Source: CAXXOK01 sp964640955 (GTDB lineage: Bacteria > Bacillota > Clostridia > Christensenellales > Aristaeellaceae). From it: DNA of 64,000 bases. The notes beneath the pieces were generated by a model. The model was not told the origin of the DNA and made no database searches. It saw nothing but the letters and a program-made list of their open reading frames with translations. The DNA lies in assembly GCA_964640955.1 (NCBI GenBank), contig CAZXJI010000001.1:372001-436000 (forward strand), in the 5' to 3' direction. Each line of letters starts with the position of its first letter. The first letter of the stretch is position 1. The position numbers were made by a program, and so were the translations under genes. Of the stretch, positions 42,938 to 50,687 are shown piece by piece.

Positions 42938-44641
42938 ATGCGGAAACTCAGCAAAGTTCTCGCGCTGCTCGTGGCAGTCGCCATGCTGATGAGCATGGTG
43001 ACCATTGCCGCCGTCGCGGAGGACGACACGTATCGGGAGCCCATCACCCTGACCGTGTTCGACGAGCTGGCCAACCAGCAGAGCACCGGCTGGTTCGCCA
43101 AGATTCTCAAAGACCGGTTCAACATCGAACTCAACATCATCTCCACCAACCTGGATTCTACCGCGTGGCAGACCAGGATGGCCGCCGGCGACCTGGGCGA
43201 CCTGGTCATCTTCGGCGACATGGGCGATCATCTCATCAGCGCCATCAAGGGCAACCTGCTCATGGACTGGAACGAGCTGGACATGACCCCCTACACCAAC
43301 ATCGACGCCTACACCATGGACGCGCAGGCGAAGCTGACCAGCTTCGTGCTGGACGCCACCGGCGAGGACGGCGTGTGGGGCTTCGGCCATGATATCGGCT
43401 ACAACCGCACCGACTGGGACGTGGTTACCGAGCCCAACTACGGCATGCAGGTACGCTGGGATGCGTACGTGAAAGCCGGCATGCCGGAGCTTAAGACCAT
43501 GGACGACCTGGTGCCCTTCCTGCAGGCCCTGCAGGATGCCGTGCCCGTCAACGAGAACGGCGAAAAAGTGTACGCCTTCGGCGGCTTCCCCGATTGGGAA
43601 GACTGCGTCATGAAGTTCACCTGGGACCTGATGACCTGGTACGGCTACGCCGAGCAGGATTATCTGGGTGTCAACTGGGCGACCGGCGACGTGGTGAACC
43701 CCCTGGAAGAGGGCAGCCTGTACCAGAAGATGCTCTCCATCAACAACCAGCTCTATCGCGCCGGTTTGTTCGATCCCGAGTCCATCAGCCAGAACTACGA
43801 CGCCTACTCCGTAAAGGTCGATGCGGGCCGCTATCTGCTGGGCCTGTGGGGCTGGAAGATGCAGGCCTATAACTCCGACGAGCGCACCGCCGCCGGCACG
43901 GGCTTCGTGACCATGATCCCCGAGGACGCGGCCTCCATCGTCAACGGCACCGCGACCTTCGGCAACAACCGCTGCTGGTGCATCGGCGCCAACTGCCAGT
44001 ATCCCGAGCGCGTGCTTGAGATGATCGACTGGCTGTGCTCCACCGAGGGCCTCATGATCTACTACAACGGCCCGCAGGGGCTCTGCTGGGACTACGACGA
44101 AAACGGCCAGCCCTACGGCACCGAATTCGGCTGGCAGTGCTGGAAGGACGAGCAGAACACCGAGATGCCCGCCGAGTACGGCGGCGGCACGTACGCCGAC
44201 GGCAAGCAGGCCATCAACAACTCCACCATCCTCATGAACGCCTACGATCCGGAAGGCGGCTTCTGCTACAACCACGACGCGTGGGAGGACGGCATCGCCA
44301 AGCTGGAGAACAACATGCTCAAAGCCTGGAGCGAGGACTATGCGCAGGGCGCCCGCACCGGCGTGGAGTTCTACAAGCTGACCAACCAGTTCTCGCTGCA
44401 TCCGGCCACCATGTACGTCGTCGCCGCCAGGCCCGACGATATCGCCGACATGCGCGCGCAGTTCGCTCCCATCATGAAGGAGTACAGCTGGAAGTGCGTC
44501 TATGCCGAGAGCGACGAGGAGTTCACGACGCTGTGGAACGAAATGGTCGAAAAGTGCAAGGCTTTCGGCTATGACGACGTCACCAACTTCTACCTGGGCG
44601 AGATTCAGAACAAGCTGGACGCCATCGCCGCAGGGAAATAA
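42938..44641 (+). CDS. Extracellular oligosaccharide-binding protein (CUT1)
   Basis: This 567-aa protein has a signal peptide (MRKLSKVLALLVAVAMLMSMVT, cleavage near IAAVAEDD). It has a two-lobe LipO/YtcQ-type solute-binding fold: ITLTVFDELANQQSTGWFAKILKDRFNIELNII, MAAGDLGDLVIFG and many Trp/Tyr suited to sugar stacking. There is no lipobox cysteine, so how it is held at the cell surface is unclear. It follows the permeases at 57 bp behind AAAAAGGAGG. No ATPase is encoded here; a shared MsmX-type ATPase is the usual solution. Confidence 0.92.
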   Translation: MRKLSKVLALLVAVAMLMSMVTIAAVAEDDTYREPITLTVFDELANQQSTGWFAKILKDRFNIELNIISTNLDSTAWQTRMAAGDLGDLVIFGDMGDHLISAIKGNLLMDWNELDMTPYTNIDAYTMDAQAKLTSFVLDATGEDGVWGFGHDIGYNRTDWDVVTEPNYGMQVRWDAYVKAGMPELKTMDDLVPFLQALQDAVPVNENGEKVYAFGGFPDWEDCVMKFTWDLMTWYGYAEQDYLGVNWATGDVVNPLEEGSLYQKMLSINNQLYRAGLFDPESISQNYDAYSVKVDAGRYLLGLWGWKMQAYNSDERTAAGTGFVTMIPEDAASIVNGTATFGNNRCWCIGANCQYPERVLEMIDWLCSTEGLMIYYNGPQGLCWDYDENGQPYGTEFGWQCWKDEQNTEMPAEYGGGTYADGKQAINNSTILMNAYDPEGGFCYNHDAWEDGIAKLENNMLKAWSEDYAQGARTGVEFYKLTNQFSLHPATMYVVAARPDDIADMRAQFAPIMKEYSWKCVYAESDEEFTTLWNEMVEKCKAFGYDDVTNFYLGEIQNKLDAIAAGK

Positions 44642-44675
44642 GCTAAACGGACCGCCGTTTAACGAAACGGCCCCG

Positions 44676-44715
44676 GGGGTGCGGAAGTGAAAGCTTCCGC
44701 ACCCCTTCGTTTTTT
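44676..44715 (+). terminator. Terminator after the sugar importer operon
   Basis: 12-bp stem (ggggtgcggaag / cttccgcacccc), then TTCGTTTTTTG. Confidence 0.88.
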
Positions 44716-44822
44716 GTTGGTTCCCGTTCGGGTCGCGTCTCTGCTATTTTCTGACATATTCCCGTTTAAGCGCCGATGAAACGTGGTATACTCATACCAG
44801 CCGAAGGAAGGGAGGGCGCAGG

Positions 44823-45152
44823 ATGCGTTACGTGAAGGTACTCGCCACGGACGAGCTGCCGGAAGGCGGCAAACGCAAGGTGGAGCTGGAAGGCAAAACG
44901 CTTCTGATGACCCGCATCGGAGGCGCGTGTTACGCCATCGACAACCGCTGCCCCCATATGGGCGGGTCGCTGTACGACGGACAGCTGAAGGGCGACACCG
45001 TATCGTGCCCCAGGCACGGAACCGCGTTCAGCGTCAAAACCGGCAAAGTGCGGCAGAACGGCCGCATCGCCTTCATCCGGCTCAGGGTCGCCGACGTGAA
45101 GGCGTATCCCGTGCAAGAAGAAAACGGCGAAATCTGGATCGGCGTGGACTGA
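44823..45152 (+). CDS. Rieske [2Fe-2S] ferredoxin-like protein
   Basis: This 109-aa soluble protein has the Rieske cluster ligands C43-x-H45 (CPHMGGSL) and C62-x2-H65 (CPRHGTAF). It resembles small nitrite-reductase NirD or biphenyl-dioxygenase ferredoxin subunits and carries electrons. No oxygenase or reductase partner is adjacent. A DUF2892 membrane protein follows at 66 bp and may be its partner. Confidence 0.9.
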   Translation: MRYVKVLATDELPEGGKRKVELEGKTLLMTRIGGACYAIDNRCPHMGGSLYDGQLKGDTVSCPRHGTAFSVKTGKVRQNGRIAFIRLRVADVKAYPVQEENGEIWIGVD

Positions 45153-45218
45153 TCCCTCTTCCGCCGCCGAACCGACAACCGACCGCAAACGAACGGACAT
45201 CGCAAGGAGATGTTTTCG

Positions 45219-45419
45219 ATGAAGAAAAACGTAGGCACCGCGGACAAATGGATTCGCATCATACTGGGCGTCGCCGTCCTGAGCCTGCTGATCTGGGTAC
45301 CGGGCGGGCTGAAATGGCTGGGTCTCATCGGCCTGATTCCTCTGATCACCGCTTTCCTGGGCTTCTGCCCGCTGTACGCGCTGCTGCACATCAGCACGAA
45401 CAGGGAAGGCAAGAAGTAG
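45219..45419 (+). CDS. DUF2892 small membrane protein
   Basis: A 66-aa protein with two helices (IIRIILGVAVLSLLIWVP-type and LIGLIPLITAFLGFCPLYALLHI). It fits the YgaP C-terminal/DUF2892 pattern, including the FCPLYALLHI end that is typical of the family. I chose ATG 45219 because AAGGAG lies nine bases upstream; the earlier ATG at 45210 touches the ribosome site. YgaP-type domains accompany rhodaneses and sulfur chemistry; the role here is unknown. Confidence 0.85.
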   Translation: MKKNVGTADKWIRIILGVAVLSLLIWVPGGLKWLGLIGLIPLITAFLGFCPLYALLHISTNREGKK

Positions 45420-45439
45420 CCCGTCCCGTCCAAGAAAAC

Positions 45440-45471
45440 CGCCCGCCGGCAACGAAAGCTGCCGGCGGGCG
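45440..45471. terminator. Terminator shared by the DUF2892 gene and the BMC operon
   Basis: Perfect 12-bp stem (cgcccgccggca / tgccggcgggcg). On the minus strand it is followed by GTTTTC, marking the end of the BMC operon. Confidence 0.85.
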
Positions 45472-45499
45472 ATTCTGTTCTGTATAAAACGGCAATCCA

Positions 45500-45769
45500 T
45501 CAATCGGTCAGCGTTTCCGGGTCGATGATGCCGGCGATGGTCAGGTCGCTGGGCGGCGCGTCGTTCGGGTCGATGATCAGCCCGGCTTCCTTGCGGCCGA
45601 TCATGTACACGGTATCGCCGATGCCCGCCTGCCGCGTGGCGTCGCAGGCGATGACCAGCCCTCTGTCCCGCCCGTTGACAATGCGGCGGACGATCATCAG
45701 TTTGAGGCCCTCCAGGGTGCGGGTTTTGACGGTGCACACCACCGTCCCGACCACCCGTCCGATGTTCAT
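45500..45769 (-). CDS. BMC-P vertex protein 4 (EutN/CcmL family)
   Basis: An 89-aa pentamer-forming shell-vertex protein. The family start NIGRVVGTVVCTVKTRTLEGLKLMIVR is followed by GIGDTVYMIGR and ends in a beta strand IAGIIDPETL. I took ATG 45769 (AAGGGGGG seven bases upstream). It is the last gene of the operon, and it is the most diverged of four BMC-P copies. Confidence 0.93.
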   Translation of the reverse strand: MNIGRVVGTVVCTVKTRTLEGLKLMIVRRIVNGRDRGLVIACDATRQAGIGDTVYMIGRKEAGLIIDPNDAPPSDLTIAGIIDPETLTD

Positions 45770-45802
45770 GCCCACGCCCCCCTTATAAGGTTCGAATCAG
45801 TA

Positions 45803-46093
45803 TTAATGGCAGCGAACCGTTTTCCCCTGCCAGGTGTACGAATCGATCACGCCGCAAATGGTGACGCTGGCGATCAGCGTTTTGTCGCCCATCACCATCT
45901 GCGCCGAACCGCCGTCGTTGTTGAGCAGCACGATGTCCCCCAAGCCCGCGTCCGCCGCGTCCAGCGCCACCAGTTCCTCCCCTTCGGGCTCGCCCGAGAG
46001 GCTCAGGTGCCGGACCTTGAGCATCTTCATGCCGCGGTACTTTTCATACTTCACGGTGGAGACCACGGTGCCCGTTACGGTGCCGATCTTCAT
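45803..46093 (-). CDS. BMC-P vertex protein 3 (EutN/CcmL family)
   Basis: This 96-aa shell pentamer begins MKIGTVTGTVVSTVKYEKYRG and carries DAADAGLGDIVLLNNDGGSAQMV and CGVIDSYTW. Start ATG 46093 overlaps the previous stop as ATGA. The frame is open further upstream but belongs to the neighbouring gene's other frame. Confidence 0.93.
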   Translation of the reverse strand: MKIGTVTGTVVSTVKYEKYRGMKMLKVRHLSLSGEPEGEELVALDAADAGLGDIVLLNNDGGSAQMVMGDKTLIASVTICGVIDSYTWQGKTVRCH

Positions 46094-46410
46094 GGCGCGT
46101 CCTCCGCGGCCGTTTGGCCGTGCTTGTTGTAGACCCGTTTGCCCAGAATATCCACAAAATCCACAATGCCGATAATGGAGCTGTCCACGGGCTTGGCGTT
46201 GGTCAGCTCCGTCTGGCGGGAGGAGCTTCCGCCCGCCCACATGACGATTTCCCCTTCCCCCGCGCCTACGGTGTCCACCGTTACGAAGGGCGCGCCCTTT
46301 TCCTCAAAGGTGCCCATGTCGATGGGAACGGCCACCAGCAGCTTAAGCCCGTTGAGCCGGTCGGACTTGCGGGTGCTCACGACGCTGCCGATCACTCTTG
46401 CCAGTTGCAT
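46090..46410 (-). CDS. BMC-P vertex protein 2 (EutN/CcmL family)
   Basis: This 106-aa shell pentamer has MQLARVIGSVVSTRKSDRLNGLKLLV, then TVGAGEGEIVMWAGGSSSRQT and IIGIVDFVDI. The SSSRQT stretch is shared with copy 1. It overlaps that gene by 19 bp and copy 3 by 4 bp. Confidence 0.95.
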   Translation of the reverse strand: MQLARVIGSVVSTRKSDRLNGLKLLVAVPIDMGTFEEKGAPFVTVDTVGAGEGEIVMWAGGSSSRQTELTNAKPVDSSIIGIVDFVDILGKRVYNKHGQTAAEDAP

Positions 46411-46715
46411 GCGTTTTGCTCCTTTGCCTTGTCGTAGGTGCGGCGCCGATGGATATCGATGGAATCGATAATGCCGTACACCGTATAGTCGGACGCAAAT
46501 TTCTTGGAGGTGTCGGTCTGCCGGGAGGAACTCCCGTAGGCGCAGAAAACCAGGTCGCCCGTGCCCGCGCCCACGTCGTCCACACAGACGACGTAATCCT
46601 CGGACATCGCAAGCGTATCCAGCGCCACCGGCTGGACGATCAGCAGTTTGGCGCCGCGCAGGGTCTCCACCTTATTGGTGCTCACGACCATTCCGGTCAC
46701 TCTGCCTACGAGCAT
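46392..46715 (-). CDS. BMC-P vertex protein 1 (EutN/CcmL family)
   Basis: This 107-aa shell pentamer has MLVGRVTGMVVSTNKVETLRGAKLLIVQ, the classic DDVGAGTGDLVFCAYGSSSRQT and YGIIDSIDI. It is the closest of the four to well-known EutN/PduN proteins. It follows the LacI gene at 20 bp. Confidence 0.95.
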   Translation of the reverse strand: MLVGRVTGMVVSTNKVETLRGAKLLIVQPVALDTLAMSEDYVVCVDDVGAGTGDLVFCAYGSSSRQTDTSKKFASDYTVYGIIDSIDIHRRRTYDKAKEQNACNWQE

Positions 46716-46735
46716 CGTATCTCTCCCGTATTATC

Positions 46736-47809
46736 CTACTTTTCGTCGGTTTCGGCCTCTTCGTCCTGCCTGTGGGGGGCCGTTCCCCTGCCGCCCAGAG
46801 GCTGATAGGGCCGGGTGCTGCCGCGCACCACCAGCCGCCCGGCCAGCCGCATGTGCATGCTGGGCCAGTTGGGGTACTTGATGCGCTTGCGCAGCGCGTC
46901 CACCGCAAGGGTCCCCAGCGACGTGCGTGAAATGCGCATGGTGGTCAGCGCGGGCATGGTGACAGCGCTGAAGGGGATGTCGTCCACGCCGATGATGGAA
47001 ATGTCCTCGGGAATGCTGTACCCCGCCTCGCGGATGGCTTTCATGACGCCGATGGCGACCGTGTCGTTGTCGGCGACCGCCGCGCCGTGGGGCACGTACT
47101 CGCCTTCCTCCAGCATCCGCTTCATGTCCCGGTACGCGCCCGTCATGGTGGGCACGACGTTGATGGGCTTGGGAACGGTCAGCCCCAGCTTTTCCATTTC
47201 GTGCAGGTAGCCGTGGTAGCGTTCCTCGCAGTTGCTGATGGGGAGGCTGAAGCGGATGTAGCCGATGTCCCGGTAGCCGATATCGTACAGGTAGCGCACC
47301 GCTTCGGCGCTGATGGATTCGTTGTCCATCACCACGCTGTCCACGTGCACGTCCCGCATGCTGTGGTCCAGTACCACCACCGGCACCGTGATGATATCCA
47401 GAAGCCTGTAGTCCCCGGGGCTCAGTTCCGTCCCGATGAGGATCACCCCGTCCGGCGGGGTACTCATCATGCCCTTCAGGGTCTCGGCGGCGGTCGCCAC
47501 CTCGCAGTTGACCATTGCCATTTCGTAGCTGTAATGCCGGCATTCGCTTTCGATCTGGTCGATGATGGCGGCGATGAACCCCTGGTTTTCCTCGATGGCG
47601 ATGCCGTGGGTGCGGAACTTGACCACGCACAGGCGGAAGCGCTTGGCCTTGCCGGCGCGCCGCTGGCCGGGCACGGTGTAGTTGTTCTCGTCGATCACGG
47701 CCTGCACGCGGCGGCGGGTCTCCTCGCTGACGCCTTTTTTGTTGTTGATGACCAGCGAAACCGCTGCCGGAGAGACCCCTGCCAAATTCGCAATTTCCCT
47801 GATCGTCAT
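46736..47809 (-). CDS. LacI/GalR-family transcriptional regulator
   Basis: This 357-aa protein has an N-terminal helix-turn-helix (IREIANLAGVSPAAVSLVINNKKGVSEETRRRVQ) with hinge helix and a ribose-binding-like effector domain (GVILIGTELSPGDYR, AADNDTVAIGVMKAIREAGYSIPEDISIIGVDD). It lies inside the BMC operon, so it is probably an autoregulated repressor released by the imported sugar or a phosphorylated intermediate. Two operator-like sites lie in the divergent promoter region at 61205-61219 and 61329-61342. Confidence 0.92.
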   Translation of the reverse strand: MTIREIANLAGVSPAAVSLVINNKKGVSEETRRRVQAVIDENNYTVPGQRRAGKAKRFRLCVVKFRTHGIAIEENQGFIAAIIDQIESECRHYSYEMAMVNCEVATAAETLKGMMSTPPDGVILIGTELSPGDYRLLDIITVPVVVLDHSMRDVHVDSVVMDNESISAEAVRYLYDIGYRDIGYIRFSLPISNCEERYHGYLHEMEKLGLTVPKPINVVPTMTGAYRDMKRMLEEGEYVPHGAAVADNDTVAIGVMKAIREAGYSIPEDISIIGVDDIPFSAVTMPALTTMRISRTSLGTLAVDALRKRIKYPNWPSMHMRLAGRLVVRGSTRPYQPLGGRGTAPHRQDEEAETDEK

Positions 47810-47822
47810 AGTCGCTTCCGTC

Positions 47823-48434
47823 CTATCCTTTCACGATTTGCGCAAAGCCTTGCATCAAAAGCGCGGCTACCGCCGCGCCGGGATCCAGATACGCGCGGGA
47901 CTGCTCCCCGCGGATGGCCATGCGCCCCTGCCGGGCCAGCATCCCTCTGGTCGCATGAAAAGCGTCGTCGGCGGCCTTGGCAGCCAGCGACGAGGCGGCG
48001 CGCAGATCGTCCCCATGGACCTTCAGCGCTTCTATGGCCGGATACAGCCCGTCCAAAAAGGTCTTGTCGCCCAGCCGGGCCTTCCCGCGGTTTTGGACAC
48101 CCTCAAAGTATGCCTCAAAAAAGGTGGGCCAGAGAGAATCTTCTATACATTCGACGCCTCGAAAAGCTTTTCCTGCATTCATCAGCCCGCTGGCCATCAG
48201 CGTTCCCATGGTGGAGGGCACCTTCGCGCCCATGGCTTTCCCCGCCAGGTAGCAAAGCCGGCCCACGTCCGTTTCGTCGCTGTCGCGGGCGGCTTCCCAG
48301 GCGGCGCGGTAGCCGTCCGCCATCGTCAGGCCCAGGTCGCTGTCCCCCACCGCGCCGTCCAGCTCGATGAGGTACTCCCTGTTTGTTTCCATCGTCTCCG
48401 CCCAGGTTTTGAGCAATTCCCTCATGTCGACCAC
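47823..48434 (-). CDS. dhaL: DhaL-like nucleotide-binding subunit of a dihydroxyacetone-type kinase
   Basis: This 203-aa all-helical protein has the conserved metal/nucleotide motif in LDGAVGDSDLGLTM (Asp ligands), KVPSTMGTLMASGLMNAG, and later GARLGDKTFLDGLYPA. It pairs with DhaK encoded upstream at a 13-bp gap. In PTS-type systems the third subunit DhaM would phosphorylate DhaL-bound ADP, but DhaM is not in the window, so the phosphate donor is open. It may phosphorylate dihydroxyacetone or another small ketose. Confidence 0.9.
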   Translation of the reverse strand: MVDMRELLKTWAETMETNREYLIELDGAVGDSDLGLTMADGYRAAWEAARDSDETDVGRLCYLAGKAMGAKVPSTMGTLMASGLMNAGKAFRGVECIEDSLWPTFFEAYFEGVQNRGKARLGDKTFLDGLYPAIEALKVHGDDLRAASSLAAKAADDAFHATRGMLARQGRMAIRGEQSRAYLDPGAAVAALLMQGFAQIVKG

Positions 48435-48447
48435 AGCCGTGCCCTCC

Positions 48448-49461
48448 TTACCAGGCGAACTGTTTGAAAAACGGCGTGTCCGCAGGCGCGGCGAGGTAGC
48501 CGCGAAGCTCCTCGTCCACCCGGAGCAGGGAGATGGAAGCCCCCGCCATCTCCATGGAAGTGGCGTATTCGCCCACGTAGGTGCGGCACACCTTGATGCC
48601 CTTTTCGCCGAGCACCTCGTTTACGCGGCGGAACATCACGTACAGTTCCTCCGCGGGCGTCGCGCCCAGGCCGTTGACCAGCACGGCGACCTCGTCCCCG
48701 CTTTGGTAGGGCAGGTCGGCAAGCACCTTCGCGAGCATTTCGTCCACGATCACGTCCGCCGCCAGCAGCTTCCCGCGCCGCACGCCCGGTTCGCCATGGA
48801 TGCCCATGCCGATCTCCATTTCGTCCTCGGCGATGATGAAGCTCGGCCGGCCCACGCGCGGCACCGTGCAGCTGGTAAGCGCCACACCCATGGTGCGCAC
48901 GTTTTGGCATGCCTTGTCGGCCACGCGCTTGACGTTGTCCAGGTCGAGCCCTGCCGCCGCGGCCGCGCCCGCGCACTTGAACACGAAAAAGATGCCCGCC
49001 ACGCCGCGGCGCTTGTTGGCTTCGCCGGGTTCCGGCGCGGGGCCCGCCACGTCCTCGCCGGCCACGCAGCTTTCCACCCGGATGCTTTCTTCGAAGTCCG
49101 CCATTTCGGCGGCGCTGTCGAAGTTGAAAATGTCGCCGTTATAATTGCCGTAGATGTACAGTACGCCCTTGCCCTGGTCGATGTGCCTGGTCACGGCCAG
49201 CATCTGCTCGGCGCTGGGAGACTGGAACACGTCGCCGATCGCGCAGCCGTCCAGCATCCCTTCGCCCACGTAGCCCAAAAACAGGGGCAAGTGTCCGCTG
49301 CCCCCGCCGGTAGCGAGCCCCACCTTGCCTTCGTGGCTTCGGGCGTTCACTAGGCAGTGCAAATCGCCGTCCACATACGCAAGCTCCGCGGGGTGGGCGG
49401 CGTAGATGCCCTCCAGCATTTCGGGAATGAAGCTTTCGGCGCCGTTGATGATCTTTTTCAT
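48448..49461 (-). CDS. dhaK: DhaK-like substrate-binding subunit of a dihydroxyacetone-type kinase
   Basis: This 337-aa protein starts with ATG 49461 behind AGGAAG; the longer open frame upstream is spurious. The substrate-binding histidine that forms a hemiaminal is H222 in GMGIHGEPG. Other contacts are H57 in TGGGSGHLPL and D110 in YGNYNGD. The usual GSGHEP is GSGHLP here, a change seen near the substrate pocket, so the substrate may be a larger ketose. The gene is separated from fucU by 146 bp with a strong hairpin. Confidence 0.9.
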   Translation of the reverse strand: MKKIINGAESFIPEMLEGIYAAHPAELAYVDGDLHCLVNARSHEGKVGLATGGGSGHLPLFLGYVGEGMLDGCAIGDVFQSPSAEQMLAVTRHIDQGKGVLYIYGNYNGDIFNFDSAAEMADFEESIRVESCVAGEDVAGPAPEPGEANKRRGVAGIFFVFKCAGAAAAAGLDLDNVKRVADKACQNVRTMGVALTSCTVPRVGRPSFIIAEDEMEIGMGIHGEPGVRRGKLLAADVIVDEMLAKVLADLPYQSGDEVAVLVNGLGATPAEELYVMFRRVNEVLGEKGIKVCRTYVGEYATSMEMAGASISLLRVDEELRGYLAAPADTPFFKQFAW

Positions 49462-49568
49462 GTTCGCTCTTCCTTTCTTCGGGGCATGGGCCACAGGCCC
49501 GCGCGATGCTCCGCAGGCTGTCGCAAGCCTCCGGGGCGCCGGGCGGGATGCGGGAAAGGGGGGAGCGT

Positions 49569-49600
49569 CCGGTTCCGCCCGCCGAAGCGGGCGGAACCGG
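49569..49600 (-). promoter_or_regulatory. Hairpin between fucU and dhaK
   Basis: A perfect 14-bp stem with a CGAA tetraloop and no T-run on either side. It may protect or process the operon mRNA and set the ratio between the shell/enzyme half and the dhaK-dhaL-lacI-BMC-P half. The rest of the 146-bp gap shows only the dhaK ribosome site. Confidence 0.55.
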
Positions 49601-49607
49601 CGCGTGT

Positions 49608-50033
49608 CTACAGAACGCCTTTTTTGAGGATGACGCACGCGTACAGCGCGCGTTCGCCGGTCGCCACGCAGGCGTAGGCCTTGCGCGCACGGTCGTAGAA
49701 GGCGAAGCGCTCCGCCCAGCCGAGCTTCGTGCCGGGCTGATGCTTTTCCACCGTCGCCTGGAACTCCTTCCAGATGGGCGGATCGCACTCCACCGTGCCG
49801 GGAATCACCTGCATCAGCGTTACCGGGGCGTCCACGAAAATGTCCAGCGGCATCAGCGAAAGAATGGCGTCCAGCAGCTCCACGCCGCCGTGGCCGTCCT
49901 CGCGCACGCAGCGCTGGCCCATGCTCTGCGCCGGGAAGTTCGCATCGCCGATCACCAGCTCGTCGCCGTGGCCCATCTCCGCGAGGATCTTCAGCAGTTC
50001 CGGGGACAGCAGGGGGGATATGCCTTTAAGCAT
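49608..50033 (-). CDS. fucU: FucU/RbsD-family sugar mutarotase
   Basis: This 141-aa protein is close to E. coli L-fucose mutarotase over its full length: MLKGISPLLSPELLKILAEMGHGDELVIGDANFP with catalytic-type H22 and D30, and WAERFAFYDRARKAYACVATGERALYACVILKKGV at the end. It interconverts sugar anomers. In this operon, whose kinase would phosphorylate the anomeric oxygen, an anomer exchanger makes sense. The substrate need not be L-fucose, because no fucose isomerase or kinase is present. Confidence 0.93.
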   Translation of the reverse strand: MLKGISPLLSPELLKILAEMGHGDELVIGDANFPAQSMGQRCVREDGHGGVELLDAILSLMPLDIFVDAPVTLMQVIPGTVECDPPIWKEFQATVEKHQPGTKLGWAERFAFYDRARKAYACVATGERALYACVILKKGVL

Positions 50034-50045
50034 GTTCTCCCCTCC

Positions 50046-50321
50046 TTACAGCTTGGGCAGGATGGCTTCCACATCGTCGTGGGGACGCGGGATGACGTGC
50101 ACGCTCAGCAGTTCGCCCACGCGCTTGGCCGCCGCGCCGCCGGCTTCCACAGCCGCCTTCACCGCGCCCACGTCGCCGCGGACCATGACGGTCACCAGAC
50201 CGCCGCCTACGTGCTCCTTGCCGATCAGATGCACGTTGGCCGCCTTGACCATCGCATCCGCCGCCTCGATGGAACCTACGAGGCCTTTGGTTTCAACCAT
50301 TCCGAGTGCTTGTTTTTCCAT
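50046..50321 (-). CDS. BMC-H shell protein 2 (PduA/EutM type)
   Basis: This 91-aa single-BMC-domain hexamer has ALGMVETKGLVGSIEAADAMVKAANV, with the pore loop KEHVGGGLVTVMVRGDVGAV and the RPHDDVEAILP end. It tiles the facets of the shell. It is nearly identical to the preceding copy except at the termini. Confidence 0.97.
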   Translation of the reverse strand: MEKQALGMVETKGLVGSIEAADAMVKAANVHLIGKEHVGGGLVTVMVRGDVGAVKAAVEAGGAAAKRVGELLSVHVIPRPHDDVEAILPKL

Positions 50322-50352
50322 GGGAAATTCTCCTTTCGAGGCGGTCGACGCC

Positions 50353-50661
50353 TTATTTTTTGACAGGTTTCGGGGCTTCGGCCGTTTCGGCCGCGCCGGG
50401 GAGAATGGCCTCCACGTCGCCGTGGGGGCGGGGAATCACGTGCACGCTCAGCAGCTCGCCCACGCGCTTGGCCGCCGCGCCGCCGGCCTCCACGGCCGCC
50501 TTCACCGCGCCCACGTCGCCGCGGACCATGACGGTCACCAGACCGCCGCCCACGCGTTCCTTCCCGATCAGATGGACATTGGCCGCCTTGACCATCGCGT
50601 CCGCCGCTTCGATCGCGCCCACCAGGCCGCGGGTCTCGATCATTCCCAAAGCTTCCTGCAT
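50353..50661 (-). CDS. BMC-H shell protein 1 (PduA/EutM type)
   Basis: This 102-aa hexamer-forming shell protein has pore loop KERVGGGLVTV and C-terminal RPHGDVEAILP. An 11-residue Ala/Glu/Pro/Lys tail (AAETAEAPKPVKK) is absent from the second copy. Such tails often project from the shell face and may bind partners. Confidence 0.97.
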   Translation of the reverse strand: MQEALGMIETRGLVGAIEAADAMVKAANVHLIGKERVGGGLVTVMVRGDVGAVKAAVEAGGAAAKRVGELLSVHVIPRPHGDVEAILPGAAETAEAPKPVKK

Positions 50662-50687
50662 AGTGACTGCTCCTTACTTTTTCAGAC

